Part shown: in pieces, positions 1 to 9,844 of the stretch
Layout: each line of letters begins with the position of its first letter
How positions within the stretch are numbered: the first letter of the stretch is position 1
Origin: Rhodopirellula sp.
Lineage (GTDB): Bacteria; Planctomycetota; Planctomycetia; Pirellulales; Pirellulaceae
Assembly (NCBI GenBank): GCA_002701385.1
Contig: NZVD01000079.1
Span: 1-64,000, forward strand
DNA: 64,000 bases
Direction of reading: 5' to 3'
Made by a program: the position numbers and the translations under genes
Notes under the pieces: model-generated
Database searches by the model: none
What the model saw: the letters and a program-made list of their open reading frames with translations, nothing else
Told to the model about the DNA's origin: nothing

Positions 1-338
1 CCGCCGCCCATGCCCATGCCGCCGCCCATGCCCATGCCGCCCATGCCGCCCATTTGGCCTAGCATAGGGACTCCGGCGAACGCTTCAGGCATACGGACTT
101 TCATCCCTTTATTGGTCTTATTACGGACGATGACGTTGGCAGATTTGCTGTTACGTGGAATGAACATGACGTCAAGGTCGCCACGTTTTTTAGCTTCAAA
201 GAAATCGACAAAGTCCTGCTTAGTTACCGGGCTGGAGTCTCCATTTCGGTTAGAAGCGTTGATTGCGATCGGCAAAGCGATTGCATTTGCAGCAATACCA
301 AATAAAGCAACTCGACGTTTGATTTGGGACTTGGGCAT
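1..338 (-). CDS. Gly/Met-rich secreted protein, 3' end cut by window edge
   Basis: The ATG at 336-338 (minus) opens 112 codons and runs off the window edge. AGGA lies 8 nt upstream of the start. Residues 7-28 are a basic then hydrophobic stretch that resembles a signal peptide. Residues 40-93 form a small charged domain ending in EAFAGVPMLGQ. From residue 95 the chain is almost only Gly and Met (for example GGMGGMGMGGG). I recall similar Gly/Met-tailed exported proteins from planctomycetes, but no function is established that I know of. The Met-rich tail could bind soft metals or be structural; both are guesses. The C-terminus is not visible, so total length is unknown. Confidence 0.7.
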   Translation of the reverse strand, partial: MPKSQIKRRVALFGIAANAIALPIAINASNRNGDSSPVTKQDFVDFFEAKKRGDLDVMFIPRNSKSANVIVRNKTNKGMKVRMPEAFAGVPMLGQMGGMGGMGMGGGMGMGG

Positions 339-558
339 GTTCCGATTCCTATTGGGTTTTGGTAGGCAAAAAGCTAGATGCCTATTTGAGCAAATGGTAT
401 GTAGCGTTCGGAAACACTTTCTACCCAACTGCTAGCTTAGGTTACTTCTTTAATTACAGCATGTTAATTGTACGCACCGAAATGTAGTACGGAAATAAAA
501 CAGACTGCTATAGGTCTTATTCGCCTATTTAAAGCACTCTAAAACAGACTTATTGTGA

Positions 559-1968
559 TTATTTTGAATGAGACACTTCTGTCGGAATGCGAAAACAGAC
601 CAATTTCTCGTCATCCCGGGCGAATATCAGGTCTCCACTATAGGCTGGATGAGCCCAGGTGAAGTCGACAACCGCGTGCCTGCTTATTTCTTTGTAACCC
701 ATTGGCGTTAAAGAGGTTACGACTAATTCTCCGTCGGCGTTTAAGCAGATGGCTCGATCGGTGTCACCGATCCAAACCAAGGTTGCTTGGGGGTTTCGGC
801 CCCGTGGGGTGAGTTGATTTTTATCAGTCCAGGCGACTTTACCGGTTATGAGGTTAAAGCAGACTATACCGTGTTGTTTGTCTAGCAGATAAACAAATCC
901 GTCTCGAAATAGTGGTTGTGACATTAGTCCTCGTAGGAATTCATTCTCCTCCCAGACCAAGGTCGCCTGTTTCAAATTATCCGACAGTTTGATGAGCTTA
1001 GAGCCTTCCCAGTAACCACAGACCAGTACATGCCCCTGTTCAAAGATAGGAGTCGCAATGGCCACACCATAGGTGACGTCATAGGGAATCTTCCATTGAA
1101 TCTCTCCATTGACTGGCGACATGCCCAGCACATGCTTGGGGGTCCAGCCGATGAGTTGTTTATGTCCGTTTTGGCGAATCAGAATTGGAGCCGTATAGCC
1201 TGCGGGGTCATCACCACTGCGCCAAAGTTCTTTTCCGGATTGGCAATCGAAGGCTGCGAAACAACCGTTGGGCTGTAAGGCTGCATGAATGATTAACTCT
1301 GAATCATTGATCACAAGTGGAGAGGCAGAGTATCCCCAGGTGGGTAGTTTCGCTTTTTCCTCAGAGACTAAATCTCTTTGCCAGATTTTTTTACCAGTTA
1401 GTGCATCAAGGCAAGTGAGATGTCCGACGGCTCCGAGTGTGTAAACGCGTCCTTGATGCACGGTCGGAGTAACTCGTGGACCTTTGTTGTAATCGAGTCC
1501 TTTGTAGTGGGCGGCGTAGGAATACTGCCAGAGTTGTTTACCGGTGTTTCGATCAAGGCAGATAACGCGTTCGTTACCAGCCAATGCATCTTCTGGCGTT
1601 TGCCCATTAACCTGACGATCCATTGTGAACACCTGATTCCCGACCACTGTGATTCCACTATAGGAAGCACCTATGGGGTGGCTCCAAATCAACTCTGGTT
1701 TCTGAGTTGACCAGTCAAGTTGAAGATTGGTAGGAGCTTGCCAGCGCCCTGCACCATTCTGGCCTCGCCAGCGCGCCCAATCGAGCTGTGAATCAATTTG
1801 TGGTTTTTCCTGTTGAGCCGTCACTTGTTGAGAACTGAAGGCTACCACGGCGAGTAAACAGGCATTGAAAAAAAATGCATGAACTGAAGTGCTGCGGAGT
1901 TGGAGAGGCATTAGAGTTTGGGAGGAAAGATAAAGCGTGAGCAATAGAAAAAATTGGCCTATTGTCAT
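559..1968 (-). CDS. Secreted PQQ-type beta-propeller protein (BamB-like fold)
   Basis: 469 residues from the first ATG. An ATG at 1911 (450 residues) gives a cleaner signal peptide (MPLQLRSTSVHAFFFNACLL...), and neither start has a convincing Shine-Dalgarno sequence. After an Ala-Gln cleavage-like region the protein opens with WARWRGQNGAGRW, typical of planctomycete PQQ-like repeat proteins. Repeats of the form V-x-G-N-x-V-F-x-x-D and 'CLDxxTGKxLW' recur through the chain (CLDRNTGKQLWQ, CLDALTGKKIWQ, CFNLITGKVAWT), which indicates an eight-bladed PQQ/BamB-type propeller. No catalytic motif of a PQQ alcohol dehydrogenase is evident, so it is more likely a binding or scaffold protein than an enzyme. 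It is extracytoplasmic. It stands alone between the partial gene and hppA, which diverges from it. Confidence 0.8.
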   Translation of the reverse strand: MTIGQFFLLLTLYLSSQTLMPLQLRSTSVHAFFFNACLLAVVAFSSQQVTAQQEKPQIDSQLDWARWRGQNGAGRWQAPTNLQLDWSTQKPELIWSHPIGASYSGITVVGNQVFTMDRQVNGQTPEDALAGNERVICLDRNTGKQLWQYSYAAHYKGLDYNKGPRVTPTVHQGRVYTLGAVGHLTCLDALTGKKIWQRDLVSEEKAKLPTWGYSASPLVINDSELIIHAALQPNGCFAAFDCQSGKELWRSGDDPAGYTAPILIRQNGHKQLIGWTPKHVLGMSPVNGEIQWKIPYDVTYGVAIATPIFEQGHVLVCGYWEGSKLIKLSDNLKQATLVWEENEFLRGLMSQPLFRDGFVYLLDKQHGIVCFNLITGKVAWTDKNQLTPRGRNPQATLVWIGDTDRAICLNADGELVVTSLTPMGYKEISRHAVVDFTWAHPAYSGDLIFARDDEKLVCFRIPTEVSHSK

Positions 1969-2163
1969 GATAAGAAATTCACAAATGCGGTGGTTTTAGA
2001 TTCGTGTAATTACCTCAAAAAAACTTGTAATATTTGATGAGCGAAACAGTTGACCACACGTTTTGCCATTGGCTAGACTACTTTTCCTTGAGAGTTTGGT
2101 TGAGTAAAGCTCTTGTAATAAGACGACCCCCCAAAATAGCAATTGATTGCTAAGGACGCAGGG

Positions 2164-4755
2164 ATGAATTCAATGATAAACGCACTTCGCGGACCCACAT
2201 GGAAGCAGAGTAAGGGACTTTGCAGTATGTTGGTCGTGCTGTTGTCTCTACTTATAACAGACGTTGCTTCGGCTGAAGAAGCGACGGCTGGCGGTTCTAA
2301 TTCGATGGATCCGGTTTATTGGGGAATATGTTTGGTTGCAGCTTTGACTGCACTGACTCAAGCGTATTTGTTTTTCCGCGCGATGATGGCGAGCGATGAA
2401 GGCAATGACCGAATGATCGAATTGGCCGGTCATGTTCGGGATGGTGCTCAGGCTTATCTGACTCAGCAATATAAAGTTGTTATTAAGTTCTTCATTGTCA
2501 TCTTTGTGTTTCTAACTTTGGCTGCCTTTGTGCTAAAAGTTCAAAGTGAGTACGTACCGTTTGCGTTCGTGACCGGTGGACTCTTTTCAGGACTCGCCGG
2601 TTTCTTCGGTATGAAGACGGCTACCTGGGCGAGTAGTCGTACCGCGGCGGGGGCTCAAAAGAGCTTGAACGAGGGACTACGAGTTGCCTTCCGGTCGGGA
2701 GCTGTGATGGGGCTGACCGTAGTGGGGCTTGGCCTTTTGGACATTGTGATCTGGTACGCACTCCTACGGTGGGTCTTTGACTTAAGTCTCTCTCAGCTTT
2801 CGGTCACCATGCTTTGCTTTGGGATGGGAGCAAGTTCTCAGGCCCTGTTCGCTCGAGTTGGTGGAGGAATCTTCACAAAAGCCGCCGATGTTGGTGCTGA
2901 CTTGGTCGGCAAAGTGGAACAGGGAATTCCCGAAGATGACCCTCGTAACCCAGCGACCATCGCGGACAATGTTGGCGATAACGTCGGAGATGTGGCTGGT
3001 ATGGGAGCCGACCTCTACGAAAGTTACTGCGGTTCGATTCTGGCTACGGCTGCCTTGGGTGTTGCGGCATTCCAGAATGAATCCGAACAGATGAATGCAT
3101 TGTTCTTACCCATGTGCATTGCAGCGATTGGGATTTTTCTATCCATCATTGGGATTTATCTAATTAAGAGTGATGACGATGCCAGTCAGTCAGCTTTGTT
3201 AAAGGCGCTTGGAAAAGGGATTAATACTTCGACCATACTAGTGGCGCTCGGGTCAGTAGCGTTAACTTACTGGATCATGGGGCCAGACAAGTGGATGATT
3301 GCACTGAGTGTTATCGTTGGTTTGTCTTCCGGTTGGGTAATCGGTTTTTGGACAGAGTATGTGACGAGTGACGAATATCAACCAACGAAAGATCTATCTG
3401 AATCCGCTCAGATGGGTCCGGCCAATGTCATCATCCGAGGTATTGCCGATGGTATGCAATCGGTCTGGGTGCCCGTATTGGTGATCTGTGCCGCTACGAT
3501 TTTGTCATTTGGATTTGCCAACGGGTTTGAATTTCGAGACGTGGGTGAATTTACCAAAGGATTGTACGGCGTGGGAATCGCCGCAGTAGGGATGTTAAGT
3601 ACGTTGGGGATCACCCTGGCAACGGATGCATACGGTCCGATTGCTGATAACGCCGGTGGAAATGCAGAAATGTCAGGTCTTGAACCCATCGTTCGGGAGC
3701 GTACGGATGCCCTTGATAGCTTGGGCAATACGACAGCTGCAACTGGCAAAGGTTTTGCGATCGGCTCAGCAGCTCTTACGGCTTTAGCGTTACTCGCAGC
3801 TTACGTCGAACAGGTGCGTGATGGTTTTGACCGTTGGGCAGAATCAGCTGTGACGGTGGAAGCAGAAGAGGGTTGGTACAAACTCAACAGCCAGCTGATT
3901 GTTCAGAAGACATCCGATCAGGAAGATGGTCGAGTGGCGTGGTTGGCATTTCCGGATGAAGTGAATAGAGCTGCCAGTTGGCGAGATCTTGCTAGTAGTG
4001 GCGAGACTCCGATTAACGATCAAGCGTTGACTCTGACGGATGATAAAATGACGACGAGTTTGTCAGAGGCCAGTCCAACAGGTGAGCGAATTACCTTAAC
4101 GGCCGATGGTGACGAGATTACTTTGGTTCGTCGTGATAAAGCGACGCTTCCAGATTTTGCTCGATACTATGATGCAACTCTGTTGAATCCCAAGATTCTG
4201 GTAGGGGTCTTTATCGGTTGTTTAGCGACGTTTGTCTTTTGTGCGATGACGATGAACGCTGTGGGTCGCGCCGCGGGTGGAATGGTCGATGAAGTGCGCC
4301 GGCAATTTAAGGAAAAGCCTGGCATCATGGACTACACCGAGACACCAGATTATGCCGAGCCTGTCAGAATCAGTACGGTTGCTGCTCAGCGGGAAATGGT
4401 TGCTCCGTCAATTCTTGGATTGCTGACGCCACTTGCAACTGGATTGGTTTTGGGCGTTGGCGGAGTTCTAGGGATGCTTGTCGGTACTATGACATCCGGC
4501 TTCTGTGTTGCTATCTTCATGTCCAACTCAGGTGGTTCATGGGACAATGCGAAGAAGTACATTGAAACAGGTAAATTCGGCGGCAAAGGCTCCGATGCTC
4601 ATAAAGCCGGAGTTGTGGGAGACACGGTAGGGGATCCATTTAAGGATACGAGCGGCCCAAGCTTAAATATCCTGATCAAACTGATGAGCATGGTGAGCGT
4701 GGTCGTTGCTGGTCTGGTTGTACGCTATAGCCTGGCGGCCTTAGAAATCTTTTAA
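2164..4755 (+). CDS. hppA: Membrane-bound K+-dependent ion-translocating pyrophosphatase
   Basis: 863 residues from the ATG at 2164; AAGGA at 2152-2156 is well placed, so the upstream TTG at 2143 is not preferred. The enzyme hydrolyses PPi and pumps H+ and/or Na+ across the membrane. The family signature [19 protein letters not shown] starts at residue 258. [16 protein letters not shown] has Ala525 and Gly528 where K+-independent enzymes carry Lys and Thr, which points to K+ dependence. Glu286 (ADLYES) sits where Thermotoga Na+-PPase has its transport glutamate, rather than one turn later as in plant H+-PPase, so Na+ or dual transport is plausible. Many transmembrane helices are visible. A hydrophilic insertion of about 90-100 residues lies at about residues 548-663. 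A cleavable-looking N-terminus (residues 18-40) precedes the first core helix. Confidence 0.96.
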   Translation: MNSMINALRGPTWKQSKGLCSMLVVLLSLLITDVASAEEATAGGSNSMDPVYWGICLVAALTALTQAYLFFRAMMASDEGNDRMIELAGHVRDGAQAYLTQQYKVVIKFFIVIFVFLTLAAFVLKVQSEYVPFAFVTGGLFSGLAGFFGMKTATWASSRTAAGAQKSLNEGLRVAFRSGAVMGLTVVGLGLLDIVIWYALLRWVFDLSLSQLSVTMLCFGMGASSQALFARVGGGIFTKAADVGADLVGKVEQGIPEDDPRNPATIADNVGDNVGDVAGMGADLYESYCGSILATAALGVAAFQNESEQMNALFLPMCIAAIGIFLSIIGIYLIKSDDDASQSALLKALGKGINTSTILVALGSVALTYWIMGPDKWMIALSVIVGLSSGWVIGFWTEYVTSDEYQPTKDLSESAQMGPANVIIRGIADGMQSVWVPVLVICAATILSFGFANGFEFRDVGEFTKGLYGVGIAAVGMLSTLGITLATDAYGPIADNAGGNAEMSGLEPIVRERTDALDSLGNTTAATGKGFAIGSAALTALALLAAYVEQVRDGFDRWAESAVTVEAEEGWYKLNSQLIVQKTSDQEDGRVAWLAFPDEVNRAASWRDLASSGETPINDQALTLTDDKMTTSLSEASPTGERITLTADGDEITLVRRDKATLPDFARYYDATLLNPKILVGVFIGCLATFVFCAMTMNAVGRAAGGMVDEVRRQFKEKPGIMDYTETPDYAEPVRISTVAAQREMVAPSILGLLTPLATGLVLGVGGVLGMLVGTMTSGFCVAIFMSNSGGSWDNAKKYIETGKFGGKGSDAHKAGVVGDTVGDPFKDTSGPSLNILIKLMSMVSVVVAGLVVRYSLAALEIF

Positions 4756-4780
4756 TCCTCAGTTTTCCCTTCGGTACTCT

Positions 4781-4804
4781 AAAGGTAGCCGGAAAGGTAG
4801 CCGG
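4781..4804. repeat. Tandem 12-bp duplication
   Basis: AAAGGTAGCCGG occurs twice back to back (4781-4792 and 4793-4804) in the spacer between hppA and the ribosome silencing factor gene. It has no obvious role and is probably a slippage duplication. Confidence 0.6.
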
Positions 4805-4900
4805 GAGCGGCAGTCAGAAAAAGCTGTCATGGGAATGTCGCTACAACAGTGTTTCTGCCGGTGACATTTTTCGAATGGGCGAGTAGAATTCGGTATTGGC

Positions 4901-5398
4901 GTGGAAATCCTGCGCTGGTATTTCAATGGGCGAGTGACTGTGACCGAACCAAACAACGAAGACGAGTATCTCCCAAGTTCTGACCGCCTGCCGCGTGGTG
5001 AGGTTCCCAATGAAGCGGAGCGAATAGCCCGTAGCTTAGAACTGGCACGCGCCGCGGCCGAGACGGCGGCTGATAACAGTGGTCGTGATATTGTCATTCT
5101 GGACGTGCGTGAACAATCCACGATGTTTGATTTCTTTGTGCTGGCCACAGGATCCAGTCGTCGTCAACTCCACGCGATGAGTGAAGAGATTGACCATAAA
5201 CTGGAAGACGATCTAAAGGATCGTCGCATTGGCATTGAAGGCTACGCAGAAAGCCGTTGGATCCTGCTGGATTACGGTAGTATCGTGATTCATCTGTTTG
5301 ATGATGAGTCACGCGAATACTACAGCTTAGAGTCGCTTTGGGCAGCTGGCGTCAAAGTCGATATTTCAGACTTAGTGCCAGCCGAACAGCTCGGCTAA
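4901..5398 (+). CDS. rsfS: Ribosome silencing factor (Iojap/RsfS family)
   Basis: 165 residues from GTG 4901. Starts at GTG 4934 or 4940 are also possible, and the true N-terminus is uncertain because no strong ribosome site is seen. The conserved domain covers about residues 45-160: ILDVREQSTMFDFFVLATG, then RQLHAMSEEI, and EGYAESRWILLDYGSIVIHLF. These are the hallmarks of RsfS, which binds ribosomal protein L14 and blocks subunit joining when growth slows. The N-terminal 40 residues are acidic and variable. argS follows 40 bases downstream on the same strand, so the two are probably co-transcribed. Confidence 0.93.
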   Translation: MEILRWYFNGRVTVTEPNNEDEYLPSSDRLPRGEVPNEAERIARSLELARAAAETAADNSGRDIVILDVREQSTMFDFFVLATGSSRRQLHAMSEEIDHKLEDDLKDRRIGIEGYAESRWILLDYGSIVIHLFDDESREYYSLESLWAAGVKVDISDLVPAEQLG

Positions 5399-5438
5399 GT
5401 TGTCCCCCGTATGATCTTAAATACTGACATACAAAGCT

Positions 5439-7418
5439 ATGAATATTCTTGCTGAGTTAAAAAACCGTTTTCGAGATGTGCTTGCCGAAGTGTCTGGCGA
5501 AACGGATGTGCAAAATCTTCTCGACATGATCAAGCCCGCACAGGATGCTCGGTTTGGCGATTATCAGGCGAACTGCGCAATGCCGTTGGGGAAACGCCTC
5601 GGGAAACCTCCGCGAGAAGTCGCTGAGGAGATTTCCAACAAAGTCCGCCTGGATGATTTGTGTAGTCAAACGGACATCGCTGGCCCTGGTTTCATCAATC
5701 TTACGATTGACGATCGGTGGATTACCTCTCAGGTAAATACAGCCAGAAAAGAATCCCGGCTGGGAGTTGCGGTCAATGCTAATCCTCAAACGTTCATCTT
5801 AGATTATTCGTCTCCCAATGTTGCCAAGCCGATGCATGTCGGACATATTCGCTCCACGGTGATCGGTGATAGTTTGGCTCGGACCTTACGATTTCTGGGG
5901 CATCAGGTGATTGCCGATAATCATTTAGGAGATTGGGGCACCCAATTCGGGATGATTATCTATGGTTACAAACACTTTGTGAACGCGGAAGCATACCAGC
6001 AACATGAAGTCCGTGAGCTAAGCCGTCTTTATCGTTTGGTAAATCAACTCATCGATTACTGGAAGAGTAAAGGTGGAGTGGCGGCACAGCAAGAAGAGAT
6101 TGCCCGTCGCGAAACGGTTGTCTCCGAATTAGAAACCGTTGAACCGTCAGGCGACAAGAAAGAGGATAAGAAGCACCGGAAGGCACTTGGTCGAGCTCGC
6201 GACCAACTCACACAGGCTTGCCAGGTGCTAGAGTCCCTGAAGGCAAAAATACAGACGGTGGAAAATGATGAAGTACTTCTTCAACAGGCACAGGCGCATC
6301 CGGAGATTGCTCGAAACGCATTACTGGAGACCGCTCAACTTCACGAAGGTGACGCTACCAATCGTCAGCTGTGGGAAGAATTCCTCCCAAAATGTCGTGA
6401 GGACATCCAACGGGTCTATGCTCGGTTAAGCGTTGAATTTGACGTGGAATATGGCGAGAGCTTCTATCATGAGATGTTACCGGGTGTCGTTTCCGGTTTG
6501 CAGGAAGCTGGTTTGGCAAGTGAAAGTGAAGGTGCTCAATGTGTCTTTCTGGATGATTTCGAAACGCCGATGATCGTACAGAAGAGTGACGGAGCTTTCC
6601 TGTATGCAACCACCGACTTGGCCACTATTGAATATCGGATGCAACAGTGGCAGGCAGACGAAATTTTGTACGTTGTCGATCACCGTCAAAGCGAGCATTT
6701 TCAAAAGCTCTTCGCAGTGGCCAACGCCTGGAATGCACCTCAGGTCCAAATGCACCATATTAGTTTTGGAACTGTGTTAGACGAAAGTGGGCGGCCCTAT
6801 AAAACCAGATCCGGCGATGCCGTTGGGCTGGAAGGATTGTTAGACGAGGCGGTCAACAAAGCATATGAAGTTGTTTCGGCCAATGATGATTCCAAGCCAA
6901 ATGGCTCGGAGCTGAGTGAGGAGATGCGTCGACATATTGCAGACGTCGTAGGGCACGGAGCGATCAAGTATGCCGATTTGTCTCATAATCGTACCAGTGA
7001 TTACGTCTTTAGCTATGACAAGATGATGGCACTTGAAGGTAATACCGCAACCTACATGCAATACAGTTATGCCAGAGTACAAAGTATCTTTCGTAAAGGT
7101 GATGTGGATCTGGATGCATTACGGCAGTCCGAATCTGCGATTCTGTTAGGGCACGCTGCTGAACGAGCGTTGGCAATGATGATCTTGCGATACTCCGAAG
7201 CTCTGGAGCAAGTGGTCGAAGACTATCGCCCGAATCAACTGACCAATTACCTATTCGATTTAGCAAAACGGTTTTCATCCTTTTTTGAACAGTGTCCGGT
7301 TTTGAAATCGGAGGATGAGGCCATCAAACAGAGTCGGCTGAAATTATGCGATTTGACTGGGCGAGTTATCGCTCATGGTTTAGATCTGTTAGGTATTGGC
7401 GTCGTGGATCAGATGTGA
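5439..7418 (+). CDS. argS: Arginyl-tRNA synthetase
   Basis: 659 residues, cytoplasmic, charges tRNA-Arg with arginine using ATP. The N-terminal Add-1-type domain (residues 1-110) is followed by the class I HIGH-type motif HVGH at residues 133-136 within SSPNVAKPMHVGHIRST. The catalytic core resumes with QKSDGAFLYATTDLATIEYR and DHRQSEHFQKLF, and the family's degenerate KMSKS region is represented by YKTRSGDAVGLEGLLDEA. The DALR anticodon-binding domain fills the last 120 residues (YMQYSYARVQSI onward). The protein is longer than the usual 550-590 residues because of a Lys/Glu/Gln-rich, coiled-coil-like insertion at about residues 200-295. The ATG at 5439 keeps the full N-terminal domain. It ends in TGA. 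Confidence 0.97.
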   Translation: MNILAELKNRFRDVLAEVSGETDVQNLLDMIKPAQDARFGDYQANCAMPLGKRLGKPPREVAEEISNKVRLDDLCSQTDIAGPGFINLTIDDRWITSQVNTARKESRLGVAVNANPQTFILDYSSPNVAKPMHVGHIRSTVIGDSLARTLRFLGHQVIADNHLGDWGTQFGMIIYGYKHFVNAEAYQQHEVRELSRLYRLVNQLIDYWKSKGGVAAQQEEIARRETVVSELETVEPSGDKKEDKKHRKALGRARDQLTQACQVLESLKAKIQTVENDEVLLQQAQAHPEIARNALLETAQLHEGDATNRQLWEEFLPKCREDIQRVYARLSVEFDVEYGESFYHEMLPGVVSGLQEAGLASESEGAQCVFLDDFETPMIVQKSDGAFLYATTDLATIEYRMQQWQADEILYVVDHRQSEHFQKLFAVANAWNAPQVQMHHISFGTVLDESGRPYKTRSGDAVGLEGLLDEAVNKAYEVVSANDDSKPNGSELSEEMRRHIADVVGHGAIKYADLSHNRTSDYVFSYDKMMALEGNTATYMQYSYARVQSIFRKGDVDLDALRQSESAILLGHAAERALAMMILRYSEALEQVVEDYRPNQLTNYLFDLAKRFSSFFEQCPVLKSEDEAIKQSRLKLCDLTGRVIAHGLDLLGIGVVDQM

Positions 7419-7469
7419 TTTCATGACATGTGTTTTCATGTCTAAAATGGATTGAGGGCAGAATCGAAA

Positions 7470-8588
7470 ATGGCAAGTCAGGGGTTACAAACGACGCAGC
7501 AGCGTGAGCAGGCTTTGCTGGCACCCTATGCTATGTTTAGCTCTCAAAGTCGGGGTCGCCAGTATTCTGAAGCAGACCATCCCTACCGCAGCCCCTTTCA
7601 ACGCGATCGCGACCGAATCGTACACAGTGCAGCTTACCGTCGCCTGAGTGGCAAGATGCAGGTCTTCACAGGAGACATGGGGGATTACCACCGAACACGA
7701 TTAACCCACACTCAGGAAGTTGCGTCGATTGCTCGCACGATTGGGAGGGCATTGCGTTTGAATGAAGATTTGGTGGAAGCTCTGGCATTGTTTCACGATA
7801 TTGGTCATCCACCTTACGGTCACGCCGGGGAAGATGCCTTGGCAGAATGTCTGGAACAGGATGGCGGGTTTTCTCACAATCAATACGCTCTGACGATCGC
7901 CAAAGAACTCGAGACCCGACATCAGAGTTTCCCCGGATTAAATCTTACTCAGGAAGTCCTCGAAGGTCAGGCGACTCGCGTGGATAAAGAGGCAGGAGAT
8001 CACCACCCTCTACTGGAAGCCCAGGTGGTGGAAGCTGCGGATTCGATGACCTATGATGCTCACGATGTGGATGATGCTCTGAAATTGGGACTGGTTCAGT
8101 TGGACGAAGTGCATCAACAGGAGATGATTAAAATTTGCGTCGCCATCATCGGCGACCGCCGAAGTGAATTAGGTCCGGAAGAATACAAACGTGCTTTAAT
8201 CCACACAATGGTCGATTGCCAGGTGTCCAACGTGTTAGAGAATGCCGGTCCCTATCTTGAATCGTGCCATTGGTCGTCGACACAAGAGGTTCGTCAATCG
8301 GATTACCGGATTGCCACGGTTGGAGAATTGGCAAACGCCAAAAAGGAAATGGAGTTGTTTCTCTATGAGCGGGTTTACCGGCATCCTGAATTAATCAAAA
8401 CTCGGGAACGGGCGCAATCGCAAATTCACAAACTATTTGAGACTTTCGTCAACGATCCGTCCTCGATGCCGCCTCGATTTATCCAGCGGATTGATCAGGT
8501 TGGATTACGTCGTAGTGTTGGAGACTATATTGCCGGTATGACTGATCGGTTTTTCGAGCAGCAATACCTCGGTTTTGTAGGTTCTTAG
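7470..8588 (+). CDS. dgt: dGTPase-like HD-domain deoxynucleotide triphosphohydrolase
   Basis: 372 residues from ATG 7470 (MASQGLQ...); GAGGG sits upstream, and the in-frame TTG at 7452 is less likely. The metal-binding HD signature is present: His80 (RTRLTHTQEVASIART), His109-Asp110 (ALFHDIGHPPYGHAGE), and a downstream Asp in SMTYDAHDVDDAL. The family cleaves dNTPs to deoxynucleoside plus triphosphate and trims the dNTP pool. Length and the opening DHPYRSPFQRDRDRIVHS fit the bacterial 'dGTPase-like' subgroup. The exact nucleotide preference cannot be read from the sequence. It follows argS by about 50 bases on the same strand. Confidence 0.92.
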   Translation: MASQGLQTTQQREQALLAPYAMFSSQSRGRQYSEADHPYRSPFQRDRDRIVHSAAYRRLSGKMQVFTGDMGDYHRTRLTHTQEVASIARTIGRALRLNEDLVEALALFHDIGHPPYGHAGEDALAECLEQDGGFSHNQYALTIAKELETRHQSFPGLNLTQEVLEGQATRVDKEAGDHHPLLEAQVVEAADSMTYDAHDVDDALKLGLVQLDEVHQQEMIKICVAIIGDRRSELGPEEYKRALIHTMVDCQVSNVLENAGPYLESCHWSSTQEVRQSDYRIATVGELANAKKEMELFLYERVYRHPELIKTRERAQSQIHKLFETFVNDPSSMPPRFIQRIDQVGLRRSVGDYIAGMTDRFFEQQYLGFVGS

Positions 8589-8650
8589 AATTTTCTGGAT
8601 TCAAGCTTTATTAACTTCTAGAATACGAGAGTATAATTAAATTGCCATAA

Positions 8651-8674
8651 TCAAAGGTGTTATTCAGCCTTTGA
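8651..8674. other. AT-rich spacer with a 7-bp inverted repeat
   Basis: TCAAAGG (8651-8657) pairs with CCTTTGA (8668-8674) downstream of the HD hydrolase. It is followed by an A/T-rich tract rather than a clean T-run, so termination is only possible. The rest of 8589-8822 is A/T-rich and probably carries the promoter of the PIN-TRAM gene. Confidence 0.35.
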
Positions 8675-8822
8675 AATATATATATCGATTAATTTTATAT
8701 TAATTTATTTACAGAGTGTCCGATTGGGTGCTCCGCATACTTTCCTCATCTATCCGTAATTCATCCGCGATTGCGTGCTGAATTACCCACATTTATTCCT
8801 ATTCATCGAAGGCATTATTATC

Positions 8823-9842
8823 ATGGTTTTATGGGTGCTGCGTGCAGTATTCATGGCGATCGCATTTGGCGCTGGAATATCTATCGTTACGCAAGATACA
8901 GAGAACTCTCAGGGACTCGTCACTGGAGTGACTCTCATTGTTTCCGCTGCCGGCATTGTTTCTTTCGATATTCTGATTCGTAAAAAACCAATTGATGTCA
9001 TATCGTGTAGCTATTTTGGAATCGTCGTTGGTTTATTTCTGACATACATTGTGGGGGTGGCGATTGATCCCATCCTGACATTCTCCAAAGTCGAGGATGT
9101 TGAGCATACACGTGGCATGTTAAACCTTCTATTGGCTATTCCACTATGTTATATCTGCACTTCGTTTTTGCTGCAGACCCGGCATGATTTCCGCTTCATT
9201 ATTCCTTACGTGGAATTCAAAAAGGACGTCAAAGGAAATCGTCCGTTCATTCTGGATACTTCGGTCATCATTGATGGTCGAATTGCCGATCTGGTCGAAA
9301 CGAACATCATAGATGGTCAGCTTATCATGCCTAAATTCGTGTTAGCCGAGTTACAGAATATTGCTGACAGTAGTGACAAAATACGGCGTACGCGTGGACG
9401 GCGTGGGTTGGATATTCTTAAACAGCTCCAATCGAATCCTGACGTAGATCTGCTGATCGATGAACGAGAGAGTGAAGCGATGAGAGGCCAACCAGTGGAC
9501 TCAAAACTGGTTATCCTTGCTAAAGATCTCAATGGAAAAGTCGTAACGGGTGACTACAACCTGAATAAGATTGCGACGATTCAGGAAGTCCAGGTCATCA
9601 ACCTAAACGATATTCTCAATTCCCTGCGTCCGGTGTTCCTTCCTGGAGAAGAATTCAAGGTGAAAATCGTTAAAGAAGGCGAAGGGGAATCTCAAGGAGT
9701 GGGCTATCTGGACGACGGGACGATGATCGTCATCGAAGGCGGTCGTCAGCATCTACAGGAATTGGCAAGCGTGTCTGTGACCAGCGTCCTGCAAACCAGT
9801 GCGGGACGGATGATTTTTGCCAATTACGAAGGTGCTGTTTAG
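8823..9842 (+). CDS. Membrane-anchored PIN-TRAM domain protein (YacL-like)
   Basis: 339 residues from ATG 8823, where GAAGG lies about 12 bases upstream; an in-frame GTG at 8775 would add 16 residues. Four hydrophobic segments occupy residues 1-125. A PIN nuclease domain follows: Asp145 in FILDTSVIIDGRIADL, the acidic VLAELQNIAD, and VDSKLVILAKDLNGKVVTGDYNLNKIA. The C-terminal 60 residues (GEEFKVKIVKEGEGESQGVGYLDDG...) form a TRAM domain, an RNA-binding OB-like fold. The architecture matches YacL-type proteins of Firmicutes and other phyla, which are presumed membrane-tethered RNases. All metal-ligand acidic residues appear intact. The substrate is unknown. Confidence 0.92.
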   Translation: MVLWVLRAVFMAIAFGAGISIVTQDTENSQGLVTGVTLIVSAAGIVSFDILIRKKPIDVISCSYFGIVVGLFLTYIVGVAIDPILTFSKVEDVEHTRGMLNLLLAIPLCYICTSFLLQTRHDFRFIIPYVEFKKDVKGNRPFILDTSVIIDGRIADLVETNIIDGQLIMPKFVLAELQNIADSSDKIRRTRGRRGLDILKQLQSNPDVDLLIDERESEAMRGQPVDSKLVILAKDLNGKVVTGDYNLNKIATIQEVQVINLNDILNSLRPVFLPGEEFKVKIVKEGEGESQGVGYLDDGTMIVIEGGRQHLQELASVSVTSVLQTSAGRMIFANYEGAV

Positions 9843-9844
9843 TC

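Noticed and set aside
10-435. Plus-strand open frame rich in Met and Pro
   Set aside because: It is the antisense of the Gly/Met-rich gene on the minus strand, has no ribosome site and its composition is an artefact of the repeat.
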